From the NCBI RefSeq assembly GCF_022539505.1, contig NC_061513.1, positions 175,986,017 to 176,050,016 on the forward strand: a stretch of 64,000 nt of DNA, written 5' to 3'. The notes under the pieces were generated by a model that did not search any database, was not told the DNA's origin, and saw only the letters and a program-made list of their open reading frames with translations. Of this stretch, positions 34,996 through 46,274 are shown piece after piece; the stretch's first letter is position 1, and each line of letters starts with the position of its first letter. The stretch is from Lolium rigidum. Lineage: Eukaryota; Streptophyta; Magnoliopsida; Poales; Poaceae. The translations under genes were made by a program, and so were the position numbers.

Positions 34996-35640
34996 ATGTT
35001 TCCTTTTGATTTTACCACAAAGAACATACCGGTAGGACGTGGGTCTATAGTTGGGAGAAATAATATAGAAGAATTCTTCAACCATGTTAGTACCATTGAA
35101 AATTTTGAAGATAGACACTTGGTAGATCTTGCGCCTACTTATGAAATTGCTGCCGCACATTTAGTTCGCTTGTTGGAAACTAAATTTGTTAATCTTAATC
35201 CTATAATCCAACACATGTTTTTCACGCTTGGTGATATGGAAGAAGGGGAAAAGAAAGATTTTGTATTAGAAACCCTTCTTAGAGAATTTGGTGGTCTAGC
35301 AAGAGAAGCTAGAAAGGTGTTTGCTAAATTTAATATGCTTGGTTCTCCTACTAATTTTGTTAGTCTCCTTGAAAAGATGGATATGGATAGAATAAGATAC
35401 ACTAATAATATTGATGATGGAGGGGAGATCAAAGCACCAATACCATGTAAGCTCCTAGCTATGAATGATGCACTAGAAAATAACTATGCTTGGCTTGTTC
35501 CTGAAAATTTGTTTGATGAGAGTAGCACACCTAAGACTAATGAAAAGGGAGATGCTAAAACTTATGTATCTAATATAATATGCCTAGTTGATAAAACTCC
35601 ACACCTCGCTGAGAATGCACCACCCTTCAATAATACTTGA
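34996..35640 (+). CDS. 214-aa ORF of E2, gag position, unknown family
   Basis: An intact ORF 240 bp downstream of the LTR, starting MFPFDFTTKNIPVGRGS and ending with TAG-free sequence up to the TGA at 35638-35640. The middle is helical and charged (about residues 50-125, with ETLLREFGGLAREARKVFAK). There are no cysteine knuckles, no DT/SG protease motif and no membrane segment. It occupies the gag slot but is unrelated to the 240-aa ORF at 8353 and to Tat gag. Its intactness suggests youth or use in trans by a helper; I cannot name a function. Confidence 0.5.
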   Translation: MFPFDFTTKNIPVGRGSIVGRNNIEEFFNHVSTIENFEDRHLVDLAPTYEIAAAHLVRLLETKFVNLNPIIQHMFFTLGDMEEGEKKDFVLETLLREFGGLAREARKVFAKFNMLGSPTNFVSLLEKMDMDRIRYTNNIDDGGEIKAPIPCKLLAMNDALENNYAWLVPENLFDESSTPKTNEKGDAKTYVSNIICLVDKTPHLAENAPPFNNT

Positions 35641-35939
35641 TACACACTTTCGCGCCTAGCTGAAAGGCGTTAAAGAAAAGCGCTTATGGGAGACAACCCA
35701 TGTTTTTACCTACAGTACTTTGTTTTTATTTTGTGTCTTGGAAGTTGTTTACTACTGTAGCAACCTCTCCTTATCTTAGTTTTGAGTTTTGTTGTGCCAA
35801 GTTAAGCCGTTGATAGAAAAGTAAGTACTAGATTTGGATTACTGCGCAGTTCCAGATTTCTTTGCTGTCACGAATCTGAGCCCACTGCCCTGCAGGAAGC
35901 TCAGAAAATTATGCCAATTTACGTGCATGATCCTCAGAT

Positions 35940-36179
35940 ATGTACGCAACTTTCATTCAATTTGAGCATTTTCATTTGAGCAAGTCTGGTGCCATTTTAA
36001 AATTCGTCAATACGAACTGTTCTGTTTTGACAGATTCTGCCTTTTATTTCGCATTGCCTCTTTCGCTATGTTGGATGAATTTCTTTGATCCACTAATGTC
36101 CAGTAGCATTATGCAATGTCCAGAAGTGTTAAGAATGATTGTGTCACCTCTGAATATGTCAATTTATATTGTGCACTAA
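35940..36179 (+). CDS. 79-aa ORF, E2 copy
   Basis: Open over the same 79 codons as 7816-8055; differences cluster at residues 9 and 19-26, while the C-terminal half is nearly unchanged. Unknown function. Confidence 0.35.
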   Translation: MYATFIQFEHFHLSKSGAILKFVNTNCSVLTDSAFYFALPLSLCWMNFFDPLMSSSIMQCPEVLRMIVSPLNMSIYIVH

Positions 36180-37770
36180 CCCTCTAATGAGTTGTTTCGA
36201 GTTTGGTGTGGAGGAAGTTTTCAAGGATCAAGAGAGGAGTATGATGCAACATGATCAAGGAGAGTGAAAAGCTCTAAGCTTGGGGATGCACCCGGTGGTT
36301 CACCCCTGCATATATCAAGAAGACTCAAGCGTCTAAGCTTGGGGATGCCCAAGGCATCCCCTTCTTCATCAACAAATTATCAGGTTCCTCCCCGAAACTA
36401 CATTTTTATTCGGCCACATCTTATGTGCTTTTTCTTGGAGCGTCGTTTTGTTTTTGTTTTTGTTTTGTTTGAATAAAATGGATCCTAGCATTCACTTTAT
36501 GGGAGAGATACACACTCCGCTGTAGCATATGGACAAATATGTCCTTGGTTTCTACTCATAGTATTCATGGCGAAGTTTCTCCTTCGTTAAATTGTTATAT
36601 GGTTGGAATTGGAAAATGATACATGTAGTAATTGCTATAAATGTTTTGGGTAATGTGATACTTGGCAATTGTTGTGCTCATGTTTAAGCTCTTGCATCAT
36701 ATGCTTTGCACCCATTAATGAAGAAATACATAGAGCATGCTAAAATTTGGTTTGCATATTTGGTTTCTCTAAGGTCTAGATAATTTCTAGTTTTGAGTTT
36801 GAACAACAAGGAAGACGGTATAGAGTATTACAATGCTTTCAATATGTCTTTTATGTGAGTTTTGCTGTACTAGTTCATCCTTGTGTTTGCTTCAAATAAC
36901 CTTGCTAGCCTAAACCTTGTATCGAGAGGGAATACTTCTCATGCATCCAAAATACTTGAGCCAACCACTATGCCATTTGTGTCCACCATACCTACCTACT
37001 ACATGGTATTTTCCAGCCATTCCAAAGTAAATTGCTTGAGTGCTACCTTTAAAATTCCATCATTCACCTTTGCAATATATAGCTCATGGGACAAATAGCT
37101 TAAAAACTATTGTGGTATTGAATATGTAATTATGCACTTTATCTCTTATTAAGTTGCTTGTTGTGCGATAACCATGTTTACTGGGGAACGCCATCAACTC
37201 GTTGTTGAATTTCATGTGAGTTGCTATGCATGTTTGTTGTGTCGGAAGTAAGGGCGATCTACACTGAGTTGAATGGTTTGAGCATGCATATTGTGAGAGA
37301 AGAACATTGGGCCGCTAACTAAAGCCATGTTCCATGGTGGAAGTTTCAGTTTTGGACAAACATCCTCAAATCTCTAATGAGAAAAGAATTAATTGTTGTT
37401 GAATGCTTAAAGCATTAAAAGAGGAGTCCATTATCTGTTGTCTATGTTGTCCCGGTATGGATGTCTAAGTTGAGAATAATCAAAAGCGAGAAATCCAAAT
37501 GCGAGCTTTCTCCTTAGACCTTTGTACAGGCGGCATAGAGGTACCCCTTTGTGATACTTGGTTAAAGCATATGTATTGCGGTGATAATCCGGGTAGTCCA
37601 AGCTAATTAGGACAAGGTGCGAGCACTATTAGTACACTATGCATGAGGCTTGCAACTTATAAGATATAATTTACATGATGCATATGCTTTATTACTACCG
37701 TTGACAAAATTGTTTCATGTTTTCAAAATCAAAGCTCTAGCACAAATATAGCAATCGATGCTTTTCCTCT

Positions 37771-37953
37771 ATGAGGACCATTCTTTTTACTTTTATGTTG
37801 AGTCAGTTCACCTATTTCTCTCCACCTCAAGAAGCAAACACTTGTGTGAACTGTGCATTGATTCTTACATACTTGCTTATTGCACTTATTATATTACTCT
37901 ATGTTGACAATATCCATGAGATATACATGTTACAAGTTGAAAGCAACCGCTGA
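37771..37953 (+). CDS. 64-aa-type ORF, E2 copy 1
   Basis: 60 codons, with the first codons altered to MRTILF relative to MLSS..DLSF; the rest keeps PPQEANTCVNCAL and the hydrophobic segment. Confidence 0.3.
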   Translation: MRTILFTFMLSQFTYFSPPQEANTCVNCALILTYLLIALIILLYVDNIHEIYMLQVESNR

Positions 37954-38241
37954 AACTTAATCTTCTTTTGTGTTGCTTCAATACCTTTACTTTGAATTAT
38001 TGCTTTATGAGTTAACTCTTATGCAAGACTTATTGATGCTTGTCTTGAAGTGCTATTCATGAAAAGTCTTTGCTTTATGATTCACTTGTTTACTCATGTC
38101 ATACACATTGTTTTGATCGCTGCATTCACTACATATGCTTTACAAATAGTATGATCAAGTTTATGATGGCATGTCACTCCGGAAATTATCTTTGTTATCG
38201 TTTTACCTGCTCGGGACGAGCGGAACTAAGCTTGGGGATGC

Positions 38242-39767
38242 TGATACGTCTCCAACGTATCGATAATTTCTTGTGTTCCATGCCACATTATTGATGTTAT
38301 CTACATGTTTTATGCACACTTTATGTCATATTCGTGCATTTTCACGGAACTAACCTATTAACAAGATGCCGAAGTGCCGATTCGTTGTTTTCGCTGTTTT
38401 TGGTTTCGAAATCCTAGTAAAGAAATATTCTCGGAATTGGACGAAATAAAAGCCCGGAGGCCTATTTTCTCACGAAGCTTCCGGAAGTCCGAAGGAGAGA
38501 CGAAGAGGGGCCACGGGGCGCCAAACCCTAGGCGGCGCGGCCCCCTTGGCCGCGCCGGCCCGTGGTGTGGGCCCCCTGTGCCGCCTCTTGACCTGCCCTT
38601 CCGCCTACAAATAGCCTCCGTGACGAAACCCCCAGCACCGAGAGCCACGATACGGAAAACATTACCGAGACGCCGTCGCCGCCGATCCCATCTCGGGGGA
38701 TCCCGGAGATCGCCTCCGGCACCCCGCCGGAGAGGGGAATCATCTCCCGGAGGACTCTACACCGCCATGGTCGCCTCCGGAGTGATGAGTGAGTAGTCTA
38801 CCCCTGGACTATGGGTCCATAGCAAGTAGCTAGATGGTTGTCTTCTCCCCATTGTGCTATCATTGTCGGATCTTGTGAGCTGCCTATCATGATCAAGATC
38901 ATCTATATGTAATTCTATATGTTGCGTTTGTTGGGATCCGATGAATAGAGAATACTTGTTATGTTGATTATCAAAGTTATGCTTATGTGTTGTTTATGAT
39001 CTTGCATGCTCTCCGTTATTAGTAGATGCTCGGCCAAGTAGATGCTTTTAACTCCAAGAGGGAGTACTTATGCTCGATAGTGGGTTCATGCTCGCATTGA
39101 CACCTGGGACGATGATGAGAAAGTTCTAAGGTTGTGTTGTGCTGTTGCCACTAGGGATAAAACATTGATGCTATGTCTAAGGATGTAGTTGTTGATTACA
39201 TTACGCACCATACTTAATGCAATTGTCCGTTGCTTTGCAACTTAATACTGGAGGGGTTCGGATGATAACCCGAAGGTGGACTTTTTAGGCATAGATGCGG
39301 TTGGATGGCGGTCTATGTACTTTGTCGTAATGCCCAATTAAATCTCACTATACTCATCATGATATGTATGTGCATTGTTATGCTCTCTTTATTTGTCAAT
39401 TGCCCAAGCTGTAATTTGTTCACCCAACATGCTGTTCGTCTTATGGGAGAGACACCTCTAGTGAACTGTGGACCCCGGTCCAATTCTCTTTACTCGAAAT
39501 ACAATCTACTGCAATACTTGTTTCTACTGTTTTCTCGCAAACAATCATATTCCACACAATACGGTTAATCCTTTGTTACAGCAAGCCGGTGAGATTGACA
39601 ACCTCACTGTTTCGTTGGGGCAAAGTAGCTTGGTTGTGTTGTGCAGGTTCCACGTTGGCGCGGAATCTACGGTGTTGCGCCGCACTACATCTCGCCGCCA
39701 TCAACCTTCAACGTGCTTCTTGGCTCCTCCTGGTTCGATAAACCTTGGTTTCTTTCGAGGGAAAACT
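38242..39767 (+). repeat. E2 LTR 2 (middle), cut by gap
   Basis: 1526 bp, colinear with LTR 1 up to about 63 bp before its end, where the N run begins. Confidence 0.85.
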
Positions 39768-39867
39768 NNNNNNNNNNNNNNNNNNNNNNNNNNNNNNNNN
39801 NNNNNNNNNNNNNNNNNNNNNNNNNNNNNNNNNNNNNNNNNNNNNNNNNNNNNNNNNNNNNNNNNNN
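39768..39867. other. Assembly gap (100 N)
   Basis: By alignment to the first unit, the missing part should be the last 63 bp of LTR 2 plus about 2.24 kb of internal region, including a second 214-aa ORF. Confidence 1.
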
Positions 39868-41101
39868 CTACATGGTATTTTCCAGCCATTCCAAAGTAAA
39901 TTGCTTGAGTGCTACCTTTAAAATTCCATCATTCACCTTTGCAATATATAGCTCATGGGACAAATAGCTTAAAAACTATTGTGGTATTGAATATGTAATT
40001 ATGCACTTTATCTCTTATTAAGTTGCTTGTTGTGCGATAACCATGTTTATCGGGGAACGCCATCAACTCGTTGTTGAATTTCATGTGAGTTGCTATGCAT
40101 GTTCGTCTTGTCGGCGATCTACACTGAGTTGAATGGTTTGAGCATGCATATTGTGAGAGAAGAACATTGGGCCGCTAACTAAAGCCATGTTCCATGGTGG
40201 AAGTTTCAGCTTTGGACAAACATCCTCAAATCTCTAATGAGAAAAGAATTAATTGTTGTTGAATGCTTAAAGCATTAAAAGAGGAGTCCATTATCTGTTG
40301 TCTATGTTGTCCCGGTATGGATGTCTAAGTTGAGAATAATCAAAAGCGAGAAATCCAAATGCGAGCTTTCTCCTTAGACCTTTGTACAGAGCGGCATAGA
40401 GGTACCCCTTTGTGATACTTGGTTAAAGCATATGTATTGCGGTGATAATCCAGGTAGTCCAAGCTAATTAGGACAAGGTGCGAGCACTATTAGTACACTA
40501 TGCATGAGGCTTGCAACTTATAAGATATAATTTACATGATGCATATGCTTTATTACTACCGTTGACAAAATTGTTTCATGTTTTCAAAATCAAAGCTCTA
40601 GCACAAATATAGCAATCGATGCTTTTCCTCTATGAGGACCATTCTTTTTACTTTTATGTTGAGTCAGTTCACCTATTTCTCTCCACCTCAAGAAGCAAAC
40701 ACTTGTGTGAACTGTGCATTGATTCTTACATACTTGCTTATTGCACTTATTATATTACTCTATGTTGACAATATCCATGAGATATACATGTTACAAGTTG
40801 AAAGCAACCGCTGAAACTTAATCTTCTTTTGTGTTGCTTCAATACCTTTACTTTGAATTATTGCTTTATGAGTTAACTCTTATGCAAGACTTATTGATGC
40901 TTGTCTTGAAGTGCTATTCATGAAAAGTCTTTGCTTTATGATTCACTTGTTTACTCATGTCATACACATTGTTTTGATCGCTGCATTCACTACATATGCT
41001 TTACAAATAGTATGATCAAGTTTATGATGGCATGTCACTCCGAAATTATCTTTGTTATCGTTTTACTCGCTCGGGACGAGCAGAACTAAGCTTGGGGATG
41101 C
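39868..41101 (+). other. Second E2 internal region, 3' half
   Basis: Colinear with 36999-38241 with few differences, including a second 60-aa ORF at 40632-40814, identical to that at 37771-37953, and the polypurine tract before LTR 3. Confidence 0.8.
40632..40814 (+). CDS. 64-aa-type ORF, E2 copy 2
   Basis: Same 60-residue product as 37771-37953. Confidence 0.3.
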   Translation: MRTILFTFMLSQFTYFSPPQEANTCVNCALILTYLLIALIILLYVDNIHEIYMLQVESNR

Positions 41102-42698
41102 TGATACGTCTCCAACGTATCGATAATTTCTTGTGTTCCATGCCACATTATTGATGTTATCTACATGTTTTATGCACACTTTATGTCATATTCGTGCATT
41201 TTCTGGAACTAACCTATTAACAAGATGCCGAAGTGCCGATTCGTTGTTTCTGCTGTTTTTGGTTTCAGAAATCCTAGTAAAGAAATATTCTCGGAATTGG
41301 ACGAAATAAAAGCCCGAGAGGCCTATTTTCTCACGAAGCTTCCGAAGTCCGAAGGAGAGACGAAGAGGGGCCACAGGGCGCCAAACCCTAGGGCGGCGCG
41401 GCCCCCCTTGGCCGCGCCGGCTCGTGGTGTGGGCCCCCGTGCCGCCTCTTGACCTGCCCTTCCGCCTACAAATAGCCTCCGTGACGAAACCCCCAGCACC
41501 GAGAGCCACGATACGGAAAACATTATCGAGACGCCGTCGCCGCCGATCCCATCTCGGGGGATCCCGGAGATCGCCTCCGGCACCCCTGCCGAGAGGGGAA
41601 TCATCTCCGGAGGACTCTACACCGCCATGGTCGCCTCCGGAGTGATGAGTGAGTAGTCTACCCCTGGACTATGGGTCCATAGCAGTAGCTAGATGGTTGT
41701 CTTCTCCCCATTGTGCTATCATTGTCGGATCTTGTGAGCTGCCTATCATGATCAAGATCATCTATATGTAATTCTATATGTTGCGTTTGTTGGGATCCGA
41801 TGAATAGAGAATACTTGTTATGTTGATTATCAAAGTTATGCTTATGTGTTGTTTATGATCTTGCATGCTCTCCGTTATTAGTAGATGCTCTGGCCAAGTA
41901 GATGCTTTTAACTCCAAGAGGGAGTACTTATGCTCGATAGTGGGTTCATGCTGCATTGACACCGACGAGATGTGATGAAAGTTCTAAGGTTGTGTTGTGC
42001 TCGTTGCCACTAGGGATAAAACATTGATGCTATGTCTAAGGATGTAGTTGTTGATTACATTACGCACCATACTTAATGCAATTGTCCGTTGCTTTGCAAC
42101 TTAATACTCGGAGGGGGTTCGGATGATAACCCGAAGGTGGACTTTTTAGGCATAGATGCAGTTGGATGGCGGTCTATGTACTTTGTCGTAATGCCCAATT
42201 AAATCTCACTATACTCATCATGATATGTATGTGCATTGTTATGCTCTCTTTATTTGTCAATTGCCCAACCGTAATTTGTTCACCCAACATGCTGTTCGTC
42301 TTATGGGAGAGACACCTCTAGTGAACTCGTGGACCCCGGTCCAATTCTCTTTACTGAAATACAATCTACTGCAATACTTGTTTCTACTCGTTTTCTCTGC
42401 AAACAATCATATTCCACACAATACGGTTAATCCTTTGTTACGAGCAAGCCGGTGAGATTGACAACCTCACCGTTTCGTTGGGGCAAAGTAGCTTGGTTGT
42501 GTTGTGCGGGTTCCACGTTGGCGCCGGAATCTCCGGTGTTGCGCCGCACTACATCTCGCCGCCATCAACCTTCAACGTGCTTCTTGGCTCCTCCTGGTTC
42601 GATAAACCTTGGTTTCTTTCTGAGGGAAAACTTGCTGCTGTGCTCATCATACCTTCCTCTTGGGGTTGCCCAACGAACGTGTGAAATACACGCCATCA
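41102..42698 (+). repeat. E2 LTR 3 (3' LTR)
   Basis: 1597 bp with the same borders as LTR 1; CCGGG follows at 42699. Confidence 0.92.
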
Positions 42699-42703
42699 CC
42701 GGG

Positions 42704-43931
42704 GTCCACAGTTCACTAGAGGTGTCTCTCCCATAAGATAAATAGCATGTTGGGTGAACAAATTACAGTCGGGCAATTGACAAATAGAGAGGGCATGACA
42801 ATGCACATACATGATATGATGAATATTGTGAGATTTAATTGGGCATTACGACAAAGTACATAGACCGCTATCCAAGCATGCATCTATGCCTAAAAAGTCC
42901 AGATTCAGGTTATCATCCGAACCCCTTCCAGGTATTAAGTTGCAAAACAACAGACAATTGCATTAAGTATGGTGCGTAATGTAATCAATAACTACATCCT
43001 CGGACATAGCATCAATGTTTTATCCCTAGTGGCAACAAGCACATCCACAACCTTAGAACTTTCTCAGTCACTTGTCCCGGATTTAATGGAGGCATGAACC
43101 CACTATCGAGCATAAATACTCCCTCTTGGAGTTAAGAGCAAAAACTTGGCCGAGCCTCTACTAATAACGGAGAGCATGCAAGATCATAAACAACACATAG
43201 GTAATAGATTGATAATCAACATAACATAGTATTCTCTATCCATCGGATCCCGACAAACACAACATATAGAATTACGGATAGATGATCTTGATCATGTTAG
43301 GCAGCTCACAAGATCCGACAATGAAGCACATGAGGAGAAGACAACCATCTAGCTACTGCTATGGACCCATAGTCCAGGGGTGAACTACTCACTCATCACT
43401 CCGGAGGCGACCATGGCGGTGAAGAGTCCTCCGGGAGATGATTCCCTCTCCGGCGAGGTGCCGGAGGTGATCTCCGTAATCCCCGAGATGGGATTGGCGG
43501 CGGCGGCGTCTCCGGAAGGTTTTCCGTATCGTGGCTCTCGGTGCCGGGGGTTTCGCGACGAAGGCTATTTGTAGGCGGAAGGGCAGGTAAAGGGGCATCA
43601 CGAGGGGCCCACACCACGAGCCGGCGCGGCCAGGGCCTGGGCCGCGCCGCCCTGGTGTGTCGCCACCTCGTGGCCCCACTTCGACTCTCCCTCGGACTTC
43701 TGGAAGCTTCGTGCAAAAATAGGACCCTGGGCGTTGATTTCGTCCAATTCCGAGAATATTTCCTTTGTATGATTTCTGAAACCAAAAACAGCAGAAAACA
43801 ACAATTGGCTCTTCGGCATCTCGTTAATAGGTTAGTGCCGGAAAATGCATAAATACGACATATAATGTGCATAAAACATGTAGATATCATCAATAATGTG
43901 GCATGGAACATAAGAAATTATCGATACGTCG
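42704..43931 (-). repeat. 5' LTR of E1, outer piece
   Basis: Continues the LTR broken at 33154. It ends ATCGATACGTCG, 11 bases short of the family end, then GTCGC of the target duplication. Confidence 0.88.
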
Positions 43932-44792
43932 GTCGCCAACTTCCAAGCAACCTACAAAAGGCCCGTCGGGATCGAGGAGTTACGGCATTGTCAGCAAAAG
44001 CAGAAGGAGTCGATGCGCGCATACATCGGGAGATTCACCAAGCTCCTGAATGCTGCGGAAGACGTATCTATCGACAGAGCAATCGACGCCTTTAGTGATG
44101 GCATCCGACGTGAAAGCTATATAGAAGAACTTGGGCGCAAGAAGCCGAAAACCATAACCAAGTTAATGGAAATCGCCAACAGCTGGGCCGATGGCGAAGA
44201 CAACGTTCGAAAGCCACGACAGCGCAGCGACGATGAAGAGGATGACCAGCCGAAGCATGATTCGGGTGGTCGAAGGGATCGCAACAAGAGAAGGAAGAAC
44301 CGCAGCTACGATGACAATAACTTGGTGGCCGCGAGCTACTCTGATCGGCAGGATGATCGGTATGATGACAGGCGAGATGATCGACAGGACGGTAATGGGA
44401 ACAACTCTGGGAACCGTGGCAACTTTAAACCACGACAACAGAGAACTCCCGAACTACCCTACGCTGAGCAGATCAACGCCCCTTGCTACCTGCATTCGTA
44501 TACCGATTCCAAGGATGGTAAAATAAAGTCTAGCCACCTGCTCAGAGACTGTCGGCAGTTCATCGATATGCATAAACTCATCCAACAGAGCGAGCCAGCA
44601 ACAGCCTTCCACCACCACCCCCACCACAACATCGGGTCCAAGCAAGCTCAACCTCATCAACCCAACGAGGCATTTCCACCACCACGTGGGCAGATGAGTA
44701 TGATCCACGAGACGAGGCGTCTCAAGGAGGGAAATGAAGAAGCTCACCCGAGAAATCAACCCGGCGTAAAGCGTCATGGTGAACATCCCTGA
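43932..44792 (+). pseudogene. Tat gag, 3' part
   Basis: Resumes the gag core (NFQATYKRPVGIEELRH, then SMRAYIGRFTKLLNAAEDVS), followed by an Asp/Arg-rich RNA-binding-like tail and a degenerate Cys/His region (CYLHSYTDSK...HLLRDCRQF). It ends at 44790-44792, overlapping the protease frame by 17 bases. In intact elements gag and protease are usually one frame or linked by frameshift. Confidence 0.8.
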
Positions 44793-45537
44793 GTATGTCG
44801 AGTGGTCGTCTCAGAACATCACGTTCAGCCGAGCGGATCACCCGATGACTATACCAAAACCAGGACATGCCGCCCTAGTGGTCGAAGCACAGATAGGAGG
44901 GTTCAAGATGAGCAAAGTCTTCATGGACGGAGGAAGTGGACTCAACTTGATATTCCTTGACACAATTCAAAGTATGGGGATCACCATGAGAATGTTAGAA
45001 GAATCAGACACTCGCTTCCATGGGATCCTCCCTACTTCACCGGCGTACTCTCTTGGCAAAGCGTACCTGAACGTCGTCTTCGGCAAACCCGACAATTTCA
45101 GGAAGGAGAAGATCGAGTTTGAAGTCGTGAACTGGGAATCACAGTATCACGCCATACTCGGGAGACCAGCTTATGCCAAGTTCATGGCTGTGCCGCACTA
45201 TGCATACCTCAAGCTGAAAATGCCTGGGAACAACGGGACGAACATCACAGTCTATGGAAGTTTCTCACGCTCGGACAATTGTGATCGTGATTTTCAAAGG
45301 ATTGCTGCAAAGTTTGGGCCACAACGAGAAGCTGTCGACCCTCCGCCCAAGCCGACGATACGAGAAATCAAGGAGGAAAAACACGACAGGGAAATCAAGA
45401 AGAAGCCAGCCAACCTTGCTCTTGAAGTCTCGGCAGCAAAAGGCTTCGGCAGCAAAAGCTTCGGCGCATTGCCGATGCGAGAAGATATAGGAGGCAGCAA
45501 GACACCGACAATCGCTGCCCGGACCTCGGCGAAATAA
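44776..45537 (+). CDS. Tat protease (retropepsin)
   Basis: Frame of 253 codons. The catalytic region is VFMDGGSGLNLIF (about residues 48-60), with Asp followed by Gly-Gly-Ser where the family has D(T/S/G)G(A/S). The second conserved motif is AILGRPAYAKFMAVPHY (about residues 127-143). The C-terminal 80 residues are charged and disordered-looking (REIKEEKHDREIKKKP). The protease would mature the gag polyprotein. The frame ends at 45537 with no reverse transcriptase following, which fits a non-autonomous element. Confidence 0.75.
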   Translation: MVNIPEYVEWSSQNITFSRADHPMTIPKPGHAALVVEAQIGGFKMSKVFMDGGSGLNLIFLDTIQSMGITMRMLEESDTRFHGILPTSPAYSLGKAYLNVVFGKPDNFRKEKIEFEVVNWESQYHAILGRPAYAKFMAVPHYAYLKLKMPGNNGTNITVYGSFSRSDNCDRDFQRIAAKFGPQREAVDPPPKPTIREIKEEKHDREIKKKPANLALEVSAAKGFGSKSFGALPMREDIGGSKTPTIAARTSAK

Positions 45538-46274
45538 ACAACGCCGCAGCGAACCACTAGCATGGCGAAGAAGCCAGAAGATGCTGTCAAAGACGAGAAG
45601 AACCCCTTCCTTGATAAAGCACTTCCTTAGCCTTTAAGTTTTTTCCTTTACTTTACACAGGGCCTCCCTGTTTCGCCCTCTAGTTTCGTATTTACCCTAT
45701 TAATGAGCACTTAAGTTTCGATTCCTTGTTGAGCATTGCAGTAATTTAAAGCATCTATGACCGCACCACCGTGAACCTTGCTTACAAGCAACGGTACAAC
45801 GTAACGCGCGGCAAAAGATCGCACCCCAAGGGAAAAGCTTCTACGAGTGCTGCAAAGAAAAACAAGGACATTAATCCTTCCCTCTGCTTCAGATGCCTCT
45901 ACGAGTGCCGTAAAAAGCAAGAGTTTGGAAAACATAAAACAACCCATGTTCGATATTTCACTTATGGAAATATCAAAAAACAACGGGCTCATTGGCAGAA
46001 CCATTGCACCCGAAATATTCGGGAGTGACTGTCGAAACTTACAATCGGTTGAAAGCAAAGTTGCGCATACAACAGGTTTAGCAAAATCTGCAACACGAGC
46101 TGATCACTCATAATGATTTGCTGACCAACCAGTATACATGCATATAACGGGCAACTAAGATTTGCTCCTTCAAAAATTTGCCAACGGCACGGTAAAAGTA
46201 CATATTCATGTATTTACCAACTAACAAGTTTCGGCTTAACAATCCTAACACTTGGATGGATTAGCCAATGCAAT
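45538..46274. other. Spacer between protease and antisense gene
   Basis: No gene supported. Where reverse transcriptase would be expected there is only this 0.74-kb stretch, containing a T-rich tract near 45640. The 85-88 codon plus-strand frames show no domain. Confidence 0.5.

Larger units (their letters stand above)
35641..38241 (+). other. Conserved 3' block, E2 copy, and polypurine tract
   Basis: Colinear with 5788-8300 (reversed) and 29968-32530 (reversed). It ends CTAAGCTTGGGGATGC at 38226-38241, the polypurine tract, directly before LTR 2. A second AAGCTTGGGGATGC motif lies inside at about 36276 and 36334, as in the other copies. Confidence 0.75.
33155..42698 (+). mobile_element. Element E2: non-autonomous gypsy-type with three LTRs
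   Basis: Plus-strand order: LTR (33155-34755), internal (34756-38241), LTR (38242 to the gap), gap, 3' half of a second internal region (39868-41101), LTR (41102-42698). The duplication CCGGG flanks the outermost LTRs (33150-33154 and 42699-42703), so the whole array behaves as one insertion. It carries a 214-codon ORF, no pol. Either unequal recombination has made a tandem LTR-internal-LTR-internal-LTR array, or the gap hides a mis-join of two readings of one element. Confidence 0.85.
28369..43931 (-). mobile_element. Element E1: non-autonomous gypsy-type, contains E2
   Basis: Minus-strand element with 3' LTR 28369-29967, a 2.83-kb internal region and a 5' LTR in two pieces (32798-33154 and 42704-43931) because E2 inserted there. 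Target duplication GTCGC at 28364-28368 and 43932-43936; removing E1 restores the Tat gag frame. The outer end of the 5' LTR lacks its last 11 bases (GAGACGTATCA). The LTR end ACGCCATCA differs from the GTAGACATCA type at 4322, while the LTR start and 3' block are shared. No pol genes. Confidence 0.9.

Noticed and set aside
44163..44526. Overlapping 91- to 111-codon frames within Tat gag
   Set aside because: Shadows of the gag frame, rich in Met/Ile/Val from GAT/GAC repeats read in other frames.
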